Position numbers and translations under genes: made by a program. DNA of 64,000 bases from Cohnella cholangitidis. Lineage in GTDB: Bacteria > Bacillota > Bacilli > Paenibacillales > Paenibacillaceae. Under the pieces are notes generated by a model, which was not told where the DNA came from, did not search any database, and was given only the letters and a program-made list of their open reading frames with translations. Where the stretch lies: assembly GCF_014107495.1 (NCBI RefSeq), contig NZ_CP041969.1, positions 3,335,501 to 3,399,500 on the forward strand. Reading direction: 5' to 3'. Each line of letters opens with the position of its first letter. The stretch's first letter is position 1. This document shows positions 8,510 to 17,184 of this stretch, piece by piece.

Positions 8510-8845
8510 TTGGACTACAACTTGAAAGAACCGCAGTACGGTTTTTCTCCGCATACCGAAACTTACGTTCCGCCGAAGACGAACGGCAAATCTATTGCCG
8601 GGCTAGTGTTGGGGATATTATCCATCATTTTGCCTTATATCGGCTTCTTCATCGGGATCGGCGCGATCGTATTCTCGGCTGTATCTCTTAAAGAGATCAA
8701 GAATAGGCAAGAGAAAGGCCGAGGAATGGCGATCGCGGGATTAGTGTGCGGGATCGTCGCGACTTCCCTTTATGTGCTCGGCTTTTTGATCGGGTTCGTG
8801 ATAGGGTTCAGTTCAGGCTTTTGGGACGCCGCTACTAATGGATGA
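8510..8845 (+). CDS. DUF4190 membrane protein, copy 1
   Basis: The 111-residue product has a proline-rich cytoplasmic N-terminus ('KEPQYGF..VPPKTNGKSIA') and two hydrophobic segments around the conserved loop 'SLKEIKNRQEKGRGMAIAGLVCGI', the DUF4190 pattern. Function is unknown. I chose TTG 8510 because AGGAGG lies 7 nt upstream and because the second copy has the same leader and start. A TATAAT at 8471 may be the -10 element. It is the first of two adjacent paralogues. Confidence 0.85.
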   Translation: MDYNLKEPQYGFSPHTETYVPPKTNGKSIAGLVLGILSIILPYIGFFIGIGAIVFSAVSLKEIKNRQEKGRGMAIAGLVCGIVATSLYVLGFLIGFVIGFSSGFWDAATNG

Positions 8846-8932
8846 ACAACGCGAATAATGTAAAATAATGTCTACCGCGACATGAGGAATAGGGTATAAT
8901 GGGGATACTCGACATGATTAGGAGGATCTTCC

Positions 8933-9289
8933 TTGGATCAAAATTTTAAAGAACCGCAATACGGATTTACGCCACCGCCTCCGCAACCTTACATGCCACC
9001 GAAAACAAACGGCAAATCGATCGCTGCGCTAGTGCTTGGGATCTTGTCGATTATATTACCTTATATCGGGTTCATCGTCGGGATTATCGCAATCGTTTTT
9101 TCTGCTATTTCCCTTAAAGAAATCAAAAAAAATCAAGAGCAAGGGCGCGGAATGGCGATTGCCGGGCTTGTGTGCGGAATCGTGGGGACGGCGCTCTACG
9201 CGATTATTATTCTGATTGTCGTTATCGCGTCCATCGCTTTTTGGGATTCGGGTTATTCGAGCTTTAACAATAATTATTCTTTCGGATAA
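8933..9289 (+). CDS. DUF4190 membrane protein, copy 2
   Basis: The 118-residue paralogue of the preceding gene shares most of the region from 'KEPQYGF' to 'GMAIAGLVCGIV', with divergent C-terminal tails (this one ends in an Asn/Ser/Tyr-rich stretch). It uses a TTG start with AGGAGG 7 nt upstream, and the 22 nt around the start are identical to copy 1 (8493-8514 and 8916-8937). It has its own TATAAT at 8895, so it may be transcribed independently. A tandem duplication is the simplest origin. Function is unknown. Confidence 0.87.
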   Translation: MDQNFKEPQYGFTPPPPQPYMPPKTNGKSIAALVLGILSIILPYIGFIVGIIAIVFSAISLKEIKKNQEQGRGMAIAGLVCGIVGTALYAIIILIVVIASIAFWDSGYSSFNNNYSFG

Positions 9290-9298
9290 GCCGACCGA

Positions 9299-9334
9299 AG
9301 ACCGGAACCTTATTTTAGGGCTTCCGGTTTTTTT
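9299..9334 (+). terminator. Rho-independent terminator after the DUF4190 pair
   Basis: ACCGGAA and TTCCGGT form the stem, followed by a run of seven T residues. The next gene's ribosome site begins soon after. Confidence 0.85.
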
Positions 9335-9357
9335 CATATCCGGAAAGGAGTCGTTCT

Positions 9358-10404
9358 ATGGGTATTCATAAACTCCGGAAATCGACGTTCTGGTTTGTGC
9401 TGATGGCGTTGATCATCGTCATGGCGGACCTGAGCATCGTTCGGCTGATATCTGCTGCAGAAGAAGATCCAACGCTGGCGTATGCCGTTCTTGTCGATTG
9501 CGCGCTGGTCGTTCCTTTTTTGTATTGGTTGCTTATTCTGCGTCCCAAAGGAAAGTCCATTGCCGCGATCGCCGTATTGCCTATGATCGGAATATTGGCC
9601 GCGTGGCTTATTCTTCCGCCTGCGCAGCGAAGCATGGCGTGGAATGGGAGTTGGCCCGTTGAGTTGTTTCTGATCGCCGCCGAACTCGCCTTTGTCGGAT
9701 ACGAAGCTCGGATCGCTTATCGCGTGATTAGGAACTTCCGAAAGGTTGCGCGCGAGGAGAGAGATACGGCGGAAGCTTTGCGTATCGCGATTCAAGAAGG
9801 GATCGGCATGGGGAAACTGGCATCGTTGGTCCTTCACGAAGCGAGCATGATGTACTACTTGCTGTTCTCTTGGCGAAGAAAGCGGGAGGAGGAGTCTGCC
9901 GATAAGGCATTGTTCTCCTATCATAAGAATACGAATCAGGTACTCTATGCCGCCATTCTCTCCAAAGTCATTCTCATCGAAGGTGTCGTCGTTCACCTCT
10001 TGCTCCAGTCGTGGTCCCACTGGGCGGCATGGATTCTAACGATCGCGGACTTATGGTTGCTGGCTTTGATCTGGGGCGATTGCCGCGCGTCCGTTCTTCA
10101 ACCGGTCAAGTTAGCGGACGATAAACTTCGCTTGAGGTATGGGTTGCGGATTCGCGCCGATATTCCGCTTGAGGAAGTATCCCACGCCGCCAGCGCGCGG
10201 GAATTTCAACCCGATCCCGAAGAGCAGAAGAAAGCCGCGCTGCCGATCGCCGGAACGCCCAATGTTCGAATCGAGCTTAAGCATCCGGTCACGGTAGAGG
10301 GATTGTTATTCCTTCCTCGAAAGGTAAGCGTTATTTTTCTTGCTCTTGATGAGCCGGAACGGTTCGCGAATATGGTTAATTTGGGTGTTTCTAGGAATGG
10401 GTAA
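9358..10404 (+). CDS. Hypothetical polytopic membrane protein
   Basis: I do not recognise a named family. The 348-residue product has about three N-terminal membrane segments (residues 10-32, 42-62, 68-86), one near 100-120, and a further pair near 195-240. The C-terminal cytoplasmic part of about 100 residues ends in 'VTVEGLLFLPRKVSVIFLALDEP', resembling a small beta-rich domain. GGAAAGGAG precedes ATG 9358. It follows a terminator, so it has its own promoter or depends on readthrough. Confidence 0.8.
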   Translation: MGIHKLRKSTFWFVLMALIIVMADLSIVRLISAAEEDPTLAYAVLVDCALVVPFLYWLLILRPKGKSIAAIAVLPMIGILAAWLILPPAQRSMAWNGSWPVELFLIAAELAFVGYEARIAYRVIRNFRKVAREERDTAEALRIAIQEGIGMGKLASLVLHEASMMYYLLFSWRRKREEESADKALFSYHKNTNQVLYAAILSKVILIEGVVVHLLLQSWSHWAAWILTIADLWLLALIWGDCRASVLQPVKLADDKLRLRYGLRIRADIPLEEVSHAASAREFQPDPEEQKKAALPIAGTPNVRIELKHPVTVEGLLFLPRKVSVIFLALDEPERFANMVNLGVSRNG

Positions 10405-10474
10405 TAAATGTTGGGATATTCATTTTGTCGAATACCCCTTATAATAGGATAAAATACCCAAGGGGGAGTTCTTT

Positions 10475-10795
10475 TTGAGTAATTCCAGAGTACTAAAATG
10501 GATTACGGGTTCCATTGAGATTTTCTTAGCTATTCCTCTAATCGGGGCATTAGTCGTTATGGGGTCAGGGTATACGGTATTGGTCATTACGTTGATCCTG
10601 CACATTGTAACGCTGGTTCTTTCTTCTTCGAACAAAGAGCCGATCTATGGCTCCGTAATGGGAATTATTACTTCCTTATTAGCGTGGATTCCGTTCGTAG
10701 GATGGCTTCTTCATCTTCTAACCGGTATTTTCCTCATGGTGACTGCCGCTAAGAAACCGAACCAACTCCCTCCTCCACCGGCACCGCATTATTAA
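10475..10795 (+). CDS. Small membrane protein of unknown function
   Basis: The 106-residue product has three hydrophobic segments (about 10-35, 37-50, 62-92) and a proline-rich cytoplasmic tail 'NQLPPPPAPHY'. The organisation recalls the small DUF4190/DUF4870-like proteins nearby, but I cannot assign a family firmly. Translation starts at TTG 10475 behind AAGGGGGAG. A TATAAT at 10440 may be its -10 element. A terminator follows. Confidence 0.75.
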   Translation: MSNSRVLKWITGSIEIFLAIPLIGALVVMGSGYTVLVITLILHIVTLVLSSSNKEPIYGSVMGIITSLLAWIPFVGWLLHLLTGIFLMVTAAKKPNQLPPPPAPHY

Positions 10796-10818
10796 TGGAT
10801 CATCGATACGATTAAAAA

Positions 10819-10847
10819 AGGCTGTCCCATAAGAGGGCAGCCTTTTT
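10819..10847. terminator. Bidirectional terminator between convergent genes
   Basis: AAAAAGGCTGTCCC and GGGCAGCCTTTTT form a stem flanked by A-run and T-run, serving both the plus-strand small membrane gene and the minus-strand exonuclease gene. Confidence 0.85.
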
Positions 10848-10868
10848 AGCATTCCGTCGATGACGACG

Positions 10869-11639
10869 CTAGCTCCCCGATTTAGGTTGCCGCGCTTTCG
10901 CGAGCTCGGACGAGTAATACTCCTTCAACTCAGCCGTTTTCCTCTCGTCGGTTAAAGCGATTCTCGCCGCCAGATAGTTTTCCGCGAACGCGTCCCATTC
11001 CTGAATCTTCTTCTGGGAGACCATCGAACGAACGGCGTTCTTAATCATCCTGCGCTCCTTGGAGTTGGAGAATTGGTCCTTATATTGCTGCTTGAGCTCG
11101 AAATCCAGGTCGCCGAACAGTCGCCGGAACACCTCGGAGGTCATTCGCGCGTCGTCCAATGCCCGGTGAGCCGAACCTTCCGCGGTAATGCCGAGATCGA
11201 GAAGGGCGGCTTCGACGCTCACATCGTTCGTAACCTTCTTGTAGCGCAGAAAACCCTTAAGCAAGTCGAAATAATAGGCAGCCATCCAGTTCGTATCGTC
11301 GAGCTTGTGCATTCTCGTGTCGAACACGATACGCTTCAAGTCCTCCCCGCCCCAGGTAACCAGTATGAATGATTCGCTGCGGGCGAGCCATTGCTCGAAT
11401 TCGGCGATTACCTTCGGGAAACCGGGAGCGACGTCGATGTCCTCCTGCGGGATTCCCGTTTTTTTCTTGATAAAGCTATTCAGCTTAGAAAAATACACGG
11501 GTTTGATCAACGAGGAAAACTCGTCTACATGCTGCAATGCCGAATTCAACCTCACGGCTCCGATTTCGATGACTTCCATCGGCAAGTCGCTGGCGAACTT
11601 TCGGCCGTTGAATTCGATGTCCAGAATAATATAGTCCAA
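10869..11639 (-). CDS. DEDDh 3'-5' exonuclease
   Basis: The 256-residue product has an N-terminal RNase T / DnaQ-type exonuclease domain. Exo I is 'ILDIEFNG' (Asp7, Glu9), Exo II is around 'VTWGGEDLKRI' and Exo III is 'AHRALDDARM' with the His-x4-Asp spacing of DEDDh enzymes. These bind two metal ions and degrade single-stranded DNA or RNA. An alpha-helical, lysine-rich tail of about 75 residues follows the domain. It resembles KapD-like exonucleases, but is longer, so I give no symbol. The start is TTG 11639 with GGAGG 7 nt upstream. Confidence 0.87.
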   Translation of the reverse strand: MDYIILDIEFNGRKFASDLPMEVIEIGAVRLNSALQHVDEFSSLIKPVYFSKLNSFIKKKTGIPQEDIDVAPGFPKVIAEFEQWLARSESFILVTWGGEDLKRIVFDTRMHKLDDTNWMAAYYFDLLKGFLRYKKVTNDVSVEAALLDLGITAEGSAHRALDDARMTSEVFRRLFGDLDFELKQQYKDQFSNSKERRMIKNAVRSMVSQKKIQEWDAFAENYLAARIALTDERKTAELKEYYSSELAKARQPKSGS

Positions 11640-11753
11640 CTGGGTTCCTCCGCTCTATGACTCGTAACTTCCATTCTACCAAAAAGCCGGCCGATTCGCT
11701 CTGCCCAAAAAATAAGGAAAGAATCAGAAAAAAGCCCGTCTTATAAAGCGCGT

Positions 11754-11767
11754 CGAAAGCGCTTACG
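11754..11767 (+). promoter_or_regulatory. Probable CcpA (cre) site upstream of the GH3 gene
   Basis: CGAAAGCGCTTACG matches 12 of 14 positions of the cre consensus TGWAANCGNTNWCA, 35 bp upstream of the GH3 start. Carbon catabolite repression of a secreted glycosidase is expected. Binding is inferred. Confidence 0.55.
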
Positions 11768-11801
11768 ATTAGGAAGAACTCTCAGTCAAGGAGGAAAAAA
11801 G

Positions 11802-14800
11802 ATGACTTCCAAAGTTGCACCAAGAACAATGGGCAAGCGTTTGATTCACCTAGCGTTAGCCGCGTGCCTTAGCATCCCTCTAGTTTCCGCTGTATCGCCC
11901 GCCGACAGGGCCCGGGCTGAGACGGCAACTTCCGTGACCCCGGTATTCAGCGGTAACCCTAAGGACTTAAAAACCTTTGTGGATGATGTATTGGATCACA
12001 TGAATATCGATGATCTGGCCTATTATGCGGCACAGAAGACGGCGACGGAACCACGCGTGACTCTGGACGGAACCGGTTACCGGTTGCCTGCCGGCGCGGC
12101 GGGAGGTTCGGACAATGTGCACGGCGTAGCGACGGATATGCCGGTGACGATGCATCTGGGTCAATCGTGGGATCAGGATCTGATGAAGCAGGTCGGAACC
12201 GTGCTCGGAAACGAAAAAAGAAGCCAGGTCGGATTAGACAATGCGAATCCGCTTATGTTCTCCGCGGTGGCGGACGTTCGCATCAATCCGCTTAGCGGAC
12301 GTTATGAAGAAGGTTTCGCCGAAGATCCGTTTCTTACGAGCGTATTGGCTGACAAGCTCGCCCGCGGGATCGTAGGGGATGATCCCTTTTACTTGAAAGT
12401 CCAGCTCGGAACGAAGCACTATATGACCTACAATTCGGAATGGAACCGTAATACGGGCAACTATTATACGGGAGCGCGCGGATTGTACGAGTATCAATTG
12501 CCGGGCTTCTTCAAGGCTATCGAGAGCGGCTCGATCCAAGGGGTCATGAGCTCCTACGCGACGCTGAACGGCGTTCCCGGCGCTATCTCTCCCGAATTGA
12601 TCAGAGCGGAGAGCAAAGCTCCGTTCTCGTTGTTTAACGTGTCCGACTTTAACGGCGACGGATTGATGGTTACGCAATACGGCAACGGCTACGACAAAAC
12701 CTACGTGCCTGACAATGACCATCTTGCCGGGCTGATGCTGCTAGCCGGTTCGCATATGAATAACTCCACCGCGACCGGGGAGGCGGGAAGCCCGACGGCG
12801 GACAATTACAAGAACGCCGTTAATAAGAAGCTCTACGGCGTGACGATCCAGCATCTTAAAGAACTGGTTCGCCCCCAAGTAGAGCTCTGGGTACGCGTCG
12901 GCTATTTCAATGCAAAGACCGCTCAAGGCTTGCCGATAGGGTATCCTTACGCCGGATTGACCGTTGATGTTAATAAGGTGGACTTCAATACGGCGAGCCA
13001 TCAACAAGTCGCCCTCCAGGCCGCGCGCGAAGGGCTTGTCTTGCTTAAGAACGAGGGTAGCGTGCTGCCTCTAAGCAAAAACGCCAAAGTAGCGGTAATG
13101 GGACAGTTGGCGGATGCGCGCTTGAAGGATATCTACGCATCCGAGACGCCGAAGATCGAGGGCTCGGGAACTACGCCTCTTGCCGCCATTCGCCATTTAA
13201 TCGGCGCGGACCAAGTGGCCTACGACTCCGGTGCGAAGAAAATCGCTTTGAAATCGGAGAAAACCGGTAAATTCGTGACGGCGGCTTCCGGGAACGGACA
13301 GCAGCTTACCGCAGGTACAGATTCGGTAGCAGCGGCGGGGACGGGTAAATCGTTCTACCCGCTACCTGGCTCGCAAGGATACGTGAGCGAGAATGAAGCT
13401 TTCGAAGTGTTGGATTGGGGCAATCGGGCGTACAGCTTCAAATCGCTCGCCAACAACAGTTGGGTGACGGGGAACGGCGATAAGGACCTAGCCGGCGACA
13501 AAGCGATGGTTCAGAATAACGGCAAAGACATGCTGTCCCAATCATGGGAAGGCGGTTTTGCGCTGAATATGTTCGCGACCAATTTCCCATCCTACTTCAG
13601 CTATGAGACGAATGCTTACGGTCAGAAAAATATTCGTACCGGAGCTCTGCCGGCTTGGAGCTTCTCGAGCAACGTGCCGTTCCAGAAGTCCATGTTGACG
13701 GAAGGTTATTATTTCTCCGTAAACGGCAGCAATGCCGTAGTGGCGGGCACGACGGTAGATCAATTCAAATCGGCGGCGGATGCTAAGGACTATGCGTTCT
13801 CCGAATTCGTCTTAGAAGAGCCGGGAGCGCAAGCTTCGGCATTGAAAGCTTCTAACGAATACGCTATTGTCGTCGTAGGCGCAGGTCCCAAAATCGTAGC
13901 AGGGGAAGGCGTCGACCGTTCCAGCTTAGAGTTGGGAGCGGATCAGGCGAAGCTCGTACGCAATGCTGCCGCGCAGTTCCCCGGCAAGACGATCGTCGTC
14001 ATCAATTCGAACTATCCGTTGGCTGTTCAGGACATTCAGGACGATAAGAACGTGGCAGCTATTCTGTATGCTTCGTACGGCGGACAATATGATAACAAGG
14101 CGTTGGCCGAGGTTCTGTTCGGCGATTATGCGCCGGCTGGCCGGTTGACCGGCACATGGCTGAAAGACGCAAGCTCCCTTCCCAAGCTGACGGCGGGAGA
14201 ACAAAGCGAAGTCGATCCTGCATATACCGTAGACATGTCGATCTCGGATCCGATCCAAACCAAATTGACTTACTTGTATTCCGAAGAGAAGCCTACCTAC
14301 GAGTTCGGTTACGGGCTCACTTACACGGACTTCAAGTACAGCAAAATGGAAAGTTCCTCGACAGTTAAATCCGACCGTACTTTTAACGTTAAGTTCACGG
14401 TAACCAACACGGGCGAGACGACGAGCGACGAAGTCGTCCAGCTATACGTGCATGCTCGCAATTCCGCTTACGGCGCTTATGCTCCGAAGAAACAGTTAGC
14501 CGCATTTAAACGGATCAAAAATATTAAGCCGGGACAATCCGTAGCGGTGACGTTGACGGTCAATCCGAAGGATTTTGCGGTCTGGGATGTCAACAAACAA
14601 GATTATACGGTTGAGGCCGGTACCTATGACGTGATGGTAGGCCGTTCCTCAAGTCATATTCTGCTTAGCCGAACCGTCGAGGTTAAAGGCGATTCCATCT
14701 CCGAGCTTAAGCGGAATCAAGAAGCGAACGTGTGGGAGCACGCCTTCGCAAGCAAGGGCGTTATCGGCTCCGAGGTTTCCAAAGCCAGAACGGCTAAATA

Positions 14801-15146
14801 TAAGGGACAATACTATGCCGTTACTTCAACGGCCAAGGGCGATTTCGTAGGCATTCCGAAAGCGAATCTAACCGGTGCCAAATCCGTTACGATGCGCGTG
14901 GCGACAACTAATCCGACCGGGAAGATCGAGGTGCGCGCAGGGTCCCCGTCGGGTACGCTGCTTGGCACGGCGAGCTTCGGCTCCACTGCTCCCGTATCTT
15001 ATGGAATCGGGGGCGGGCAAACCGTTCAAGAGCTCGGCTTCAAGGAAGTTACCGTTCCGATTAAGTCGGCGAATAAGGGCAGCCAGAATCTGTTCTTGGT
15101 TTTCCAAGAAGGCAATATTCGCATAGATAGCATCAAAATCAAATAA
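11802..15146 (+). CDS. Secreted multidomain GH3 glycoside hydrolase
   Basis: The 1114-residue exoenzyme has a signal peptide (residues 1-40, likely cleaved after 'ARA'). An N-terminal GH3 barrel (about 55-400) contains 'GVMSSYATLNG' and the probable nucleophile Asp282 in 'NVSDFNGDGLM'. The C-terminal GH3 sandwich begins near 'AAREGLVLLKNEGSVLPL' (about 405) and resumes at about 690. Between them, roughly residues 475-650, lies an insertion beginning 'KIALKSEKTGKFVTAASG' that looks like a fascin/beta-trefoil fold. An Fn3-like domain (about 850-960) and a CBM6-like domain (about 980-1114) follow. It should remove beta-linked sugars from plant or fungal polysaccharide; specificity is unknown. 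GGAGG precedes ATG 11802. Confidence 0.92.
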   Translation: MTSKVAPRTMGKRLIHLALAACLSIPLVSAVSPADRARAETATSVTPVFSGNPKDLKTFVDDVLDHMNIDDLAYYAAQKTATEPRVTLDGTGYRLPAGAAGGSDNVHGVATDMPVTMHLGQSWDQDLMKQVGTVLGNEKRSQVGLDNANPLMFSAVADVRINPLSGRYEEGFAEDPFLTSVLADKLARGIVGDDPFYLKVQLGTKHYMTYNSEWNRNTGNYYTGARGLYEYQLPGFFKAIESGSIQGVMSSYATLNGVPGAISPELIRAESKAPFSLFNVSDFNGDGLMVTQYGNGYDKTYVPDNDHLAGLMLLAGSHMNNSTATGEAGSPTADNYKNAVNKKLYGVTIQHLKELVRPQVELWVRVGYFNAKTAQGLPIGYPYAGLTVDVNKVDFNTASHQQVALQAAREGLVLLKNEGSVLPLSKNAKVAVMGQLADARLKDIYASETPKIEGSGTTPLAAIRHLIGADQVAYDSGAKKIALKSEKTGKFVTAASGNGQQLTAGTDSVAAAGTGKSFYPLPGSQGYVSENEAFEVLDWGNRAYSFKSLANNSWVTGNGDKDLAGDKAMVQNNGKDMLSQSWEGGFALNMFATNFPSYFSYETNAYGQKNIRTGALPAWSFSSNVPFQKSMLTEGYYFSVNGSNAVVAGTTVDQFKSAADAKDYAFSEFVLEEPGAQASALKASNEYAIVVVGAGPKIVAGEGVDRSSLELGADQAKLVRNAAAQFPGKTIVVINSNYPLAVQDIQDDKNVAAILYASYGGQYDNKALAEVLFGDYAPAGRLTGTWLKDASSLPKLTAGEQSEVDPAYTVDMSISDPIQTKLTYLYSEEKPTYEFGYGLTYTDFKYSKMESSSTVKSDRTFNVKFTVTNTGETTSDEVVQLYVHARNSAYGAYAPKKQLAAFKRIKNIKPGQSVAVTLTVNPKDFAVWDVNKQDYTVEAGTYDVMVGRSSSHILLSRTVEVKGDSISELKRNQEANVWEHAFASKGVIGSEVSKARTAKYKGQYYAVTSTAKGDFVGIPKANLTGAKSVTMRVATTNPTGKIEVRAGSPSGTLLGTASFGSTAPVSYGIGGGQTVQELGFKEVTVPIKSANKGSQNLFLVFQEGNIRIDSIKIK

Positions 15147-15157
15147 AAGACCAAACC

Positions 15158-15188
15158 AAAACAAGGGGCTGATGCAGTCCCTTGTTTT
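15158..15188 (+). terminator. Terminator after the GH3 gene
   Basis: AAAACAAGGG and CCCTTGTTTT form a 10-bp stem around an 11-nt loop, with the T-rich 3' arm serving as the tail. Confidence 0.8.
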
Positions 15189-15218
15189 GTCGCGTAGGAA
15201 CGCTAAGAGGTCCGACCT

Positions 15219-15281
15219 GAAAAATTCGGATGTCTTCCAAAAAATGCGGCGCTTATGAATGCTTGTCTTTTGGTCTAAAAT
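15219..15281 (+). promoter_or_regulatory. Promoter of the YesMN-type operon with two-copy activator box
   Basis: A-run box AAAAAATGCGGCGC (15239-15252) abuts a weak -35 TTATGA (15253-15258), 17 bp from -10 TAAAAT (15276-15281). A degenerate copy, AAAAATTCGGA, lies about 20 bp upstream. The same box, -35 and 17-bp spacing occur before the transport operon at 20045-20107. It is the likely binding site of the AraC-type response regulator encoded downstream. Confidence 0.65.
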
Positions 15282-15313
15282 AGGGATTGATATCCGGAGT
15301 ATCTGGTGCTACG

Positions 15314-15364
15314 ATTCCCTGATCTGCCTAACAAACGACTTGGCGGTTTAGGGAATTTTATTTT
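15314..15364 (+). terminator. Terminator-like hairpin inside the 5' leader of the histidine kinase gene
   Basis: ATTCCCT and AGGGAAT pair around an inner CTGCC/GGCGG pairing and are followed by TTTTATTTTC. It lies between the promoter and the kinase start, so it may attenuate expression. Stability is uncertain. Confidence 0.4.
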
Positions 15365-15405
15365 CTGCTTCAAGACCGAATGAATGAAATGAATTAAAAG
15401 GGCGA

Positions 15406-17181
15406 ATGATCGTGAACCATTGGCGTGAAATGATTAATTACATGCGTTTGCCGCGAATACGGAGCCGATTCCTCGCAGCCATGATTCTGGTGTCGCTTCC
15501 GCCCTTGTTCGTACTGGGTTACGTCTCCTTTAATATAGCCAAGGAAACGCTCGTCCAAAACCATATCCAAACGAATCAGGGCCACTTAAAAACATCGAGC
15601 GAAATGGCGGATCTTCTTCTCCGGAATATCATTAATATGAACCGGATCATTTTGTCCAACGAGCCATTGAGGCAGGAGCTCTATCAGAGCGGAGAGGCCA
15701 AGGGCAGTAACCAAGAGGTGCTGGATGTAAGAACGGCGAACCGCCTGCAAAATATCGTCGTATCCAATTTGTTCGATACGCAGAATATCGATTCCATATG
15801 CCTGTTCGACCGTAATTTCAAATCGGTGTGTTACGGGCGATCGGAGCAGGCCGGCAAGTACGGAACCGATGTTACCCGCGGACAGATCGCGGGTACCGAT
15901 TGGTATACCCAGAGCTTGTCCGCCAAAGGCAAAGAAGTATTTTTCGGCTATAACGTACTGGAGGAATCGACATCGAGCAACTCCTTTTCCAGCGTCAAAT
16001 TGTTAAGGGATCCGAACCGCCTAAGCGGAGAGATGATCGGGTTGCTGGTCATCAATATTCGGAAGACGATATTTCGGCAGGCGGTCAACGAAACCGATCA
16101 AAGCGGGTTTCTGGTATTGGATCCTGATGGGCAAGAGCCCGTGGTCGTATATGATCATCGTCCGGAGCTGACCAAGAGCGTCGGGGTGGGGTCGAGCCTA
16201 GAGGACACGTTGTCTCGTTTCGAGCAAGCCGGCTACCTCTACAGCCAATACCGCAATTCGACGAGCGGCTGGATGTTCGTGCATTTCGTGGAGACCAAAG
16301 CGCTCTTGAAACAATCTGACCGTATCGGCACCATCACGATGCTGATCGCGGCACTGATCGCGGGAATCGCTCTGCTCGTGTCCTATTTCGTATCGGGAAC
16401 CATTACGCGTCCCCTGCTGCAACTGAAGAAAATGATCGTGGATTGGGCTAAAGGCAATCCGGCAAGCGAGCCGAACGAATCCTTCACCGCGGATGAAGTC
16501 GGGGCGATCGGCCAGACTTTTCAAAGAATGACCTTGGAGAACAAGCAGTTGAGCGAACGGCTTCTTCAATCGCAGTTGAAGGAGCGAGAGGCGGAGCTTA
16601 GATCGCTTCAAGCCCAAATAAAACCTCACTTTCTATACAATACGTTGGACTCTATCTATTGGATGTCTATGCTCGAGGACAAAACGGACATCGCCCAGAT
16701 GGCGTTATCGCTTTCCGAGAGCTTCAAGCTCAGCCTTAACAAGGGAAGGGAAACGATCCCGGTCTTCAAGGAACTGAAGCATATCGAACACTATATGATT
16801 ATTCAAAATTTACGATACGACAATCGGTTTGTATATGTCGAAGAAGTAGATGAAGACATTATGCAATTCGAGATGATGAAGCTTCTGCTGCAGCCGCTTG
16901 TCGAGAATGCCATCTATCATGGTCTCGAGCCTAAGGTGGGGCCCGGAACGATTACGTTGACCGGTCGCAAAGACGGCGAGTTCCTTGTGTTCACCGTGTC
17001 GGACGACGGGGTGGGGATGGCGGATTTGTCCCGAACGGAGCAAGGATACGGCATGCAGAACGTCCGTGAACGGTTGCGCTTATATTATGGTCCGAATAGC
17101 TCGTTTAAGGTTCAAAGTTCGCCGGGCGCGGGAACGATGATCGAACTTCGGTTTCCGTACAACGAGAGAAGGGAGGAATGA
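15406..17181 (+). CDS. Sensor histidine kinase, YesM/LytS type
   Basis: The 591-residue membrane kinase has a first membrane segment at about residues 22-44, an extracellular sensor domain to about 300, a second segment at about 305-325, then HAMP, a His_kinase domain with 'QAQIKPHFLYNTLDSIYWM' (phosphoacceptor His408) and a HATPase domain ('LVENAIYHGL', 'SDDGVGM', 'GYGMQNVRERL'). This class senses an extracellular sugar-related cue, often through a binding protein, and phosphorylates the AraC-type regulator encoded 3 nt downstream. The start is ATG 15406 behind AAAAGGG; GTG two codons later has better spacing and is an alternative. Confidence 0.93.
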   Translation: MIVNHWREMINYMRLPRIRSRFLAAMILVSLPPLFVLGYVSFNIAKETLVQNHIQTNQGHLKTSSEMADLLLRNIINMNRIILSNEPLRQELYQSGEAKGSNQEVLDVRTANRLQNIVVSNLFDTQNIDSICLFDRNFKSVCYGRSEQAGKYGTDVTRGQIAGTDWYTQSLSAKGKEVFFGYNVLEESTSSNSFSSVKLLRDPNRLSGEMIGLLVINIRKTIFRQAVNETDQSGFLVLDPDGQEPVVVYDHRPELTKSVGVGSSLEDTLSRFEQAGYLYSQYRNSTSGWMFVHFVETKALLKQSDRIGTITMLIAALIAGIALLVSYFVSGTITRPLLQLKKMIVDWAKGNPASEPNESFTADEVGAIGQTFQRMTLENKQLSERLLQSQLKEREAELRSLQAQIKPHFLYNTLDSIYWMSMLEDKTDIAQMALSLSESFKLSLNKGRETIPVFKELKHIEHYMIIQNLRYDNRFVYVEEVDEDIMQFEMMKLLLQPLVENAIYHGLEPKVGPGTITLTGRKDGEFLVFTVSDDGVGMADLSRTEQGYGMQNVRERLRLYYGPNSSFKVQSSPGAGTMIELRFPYNERREE

Positions 17182-17184
17182 ACA

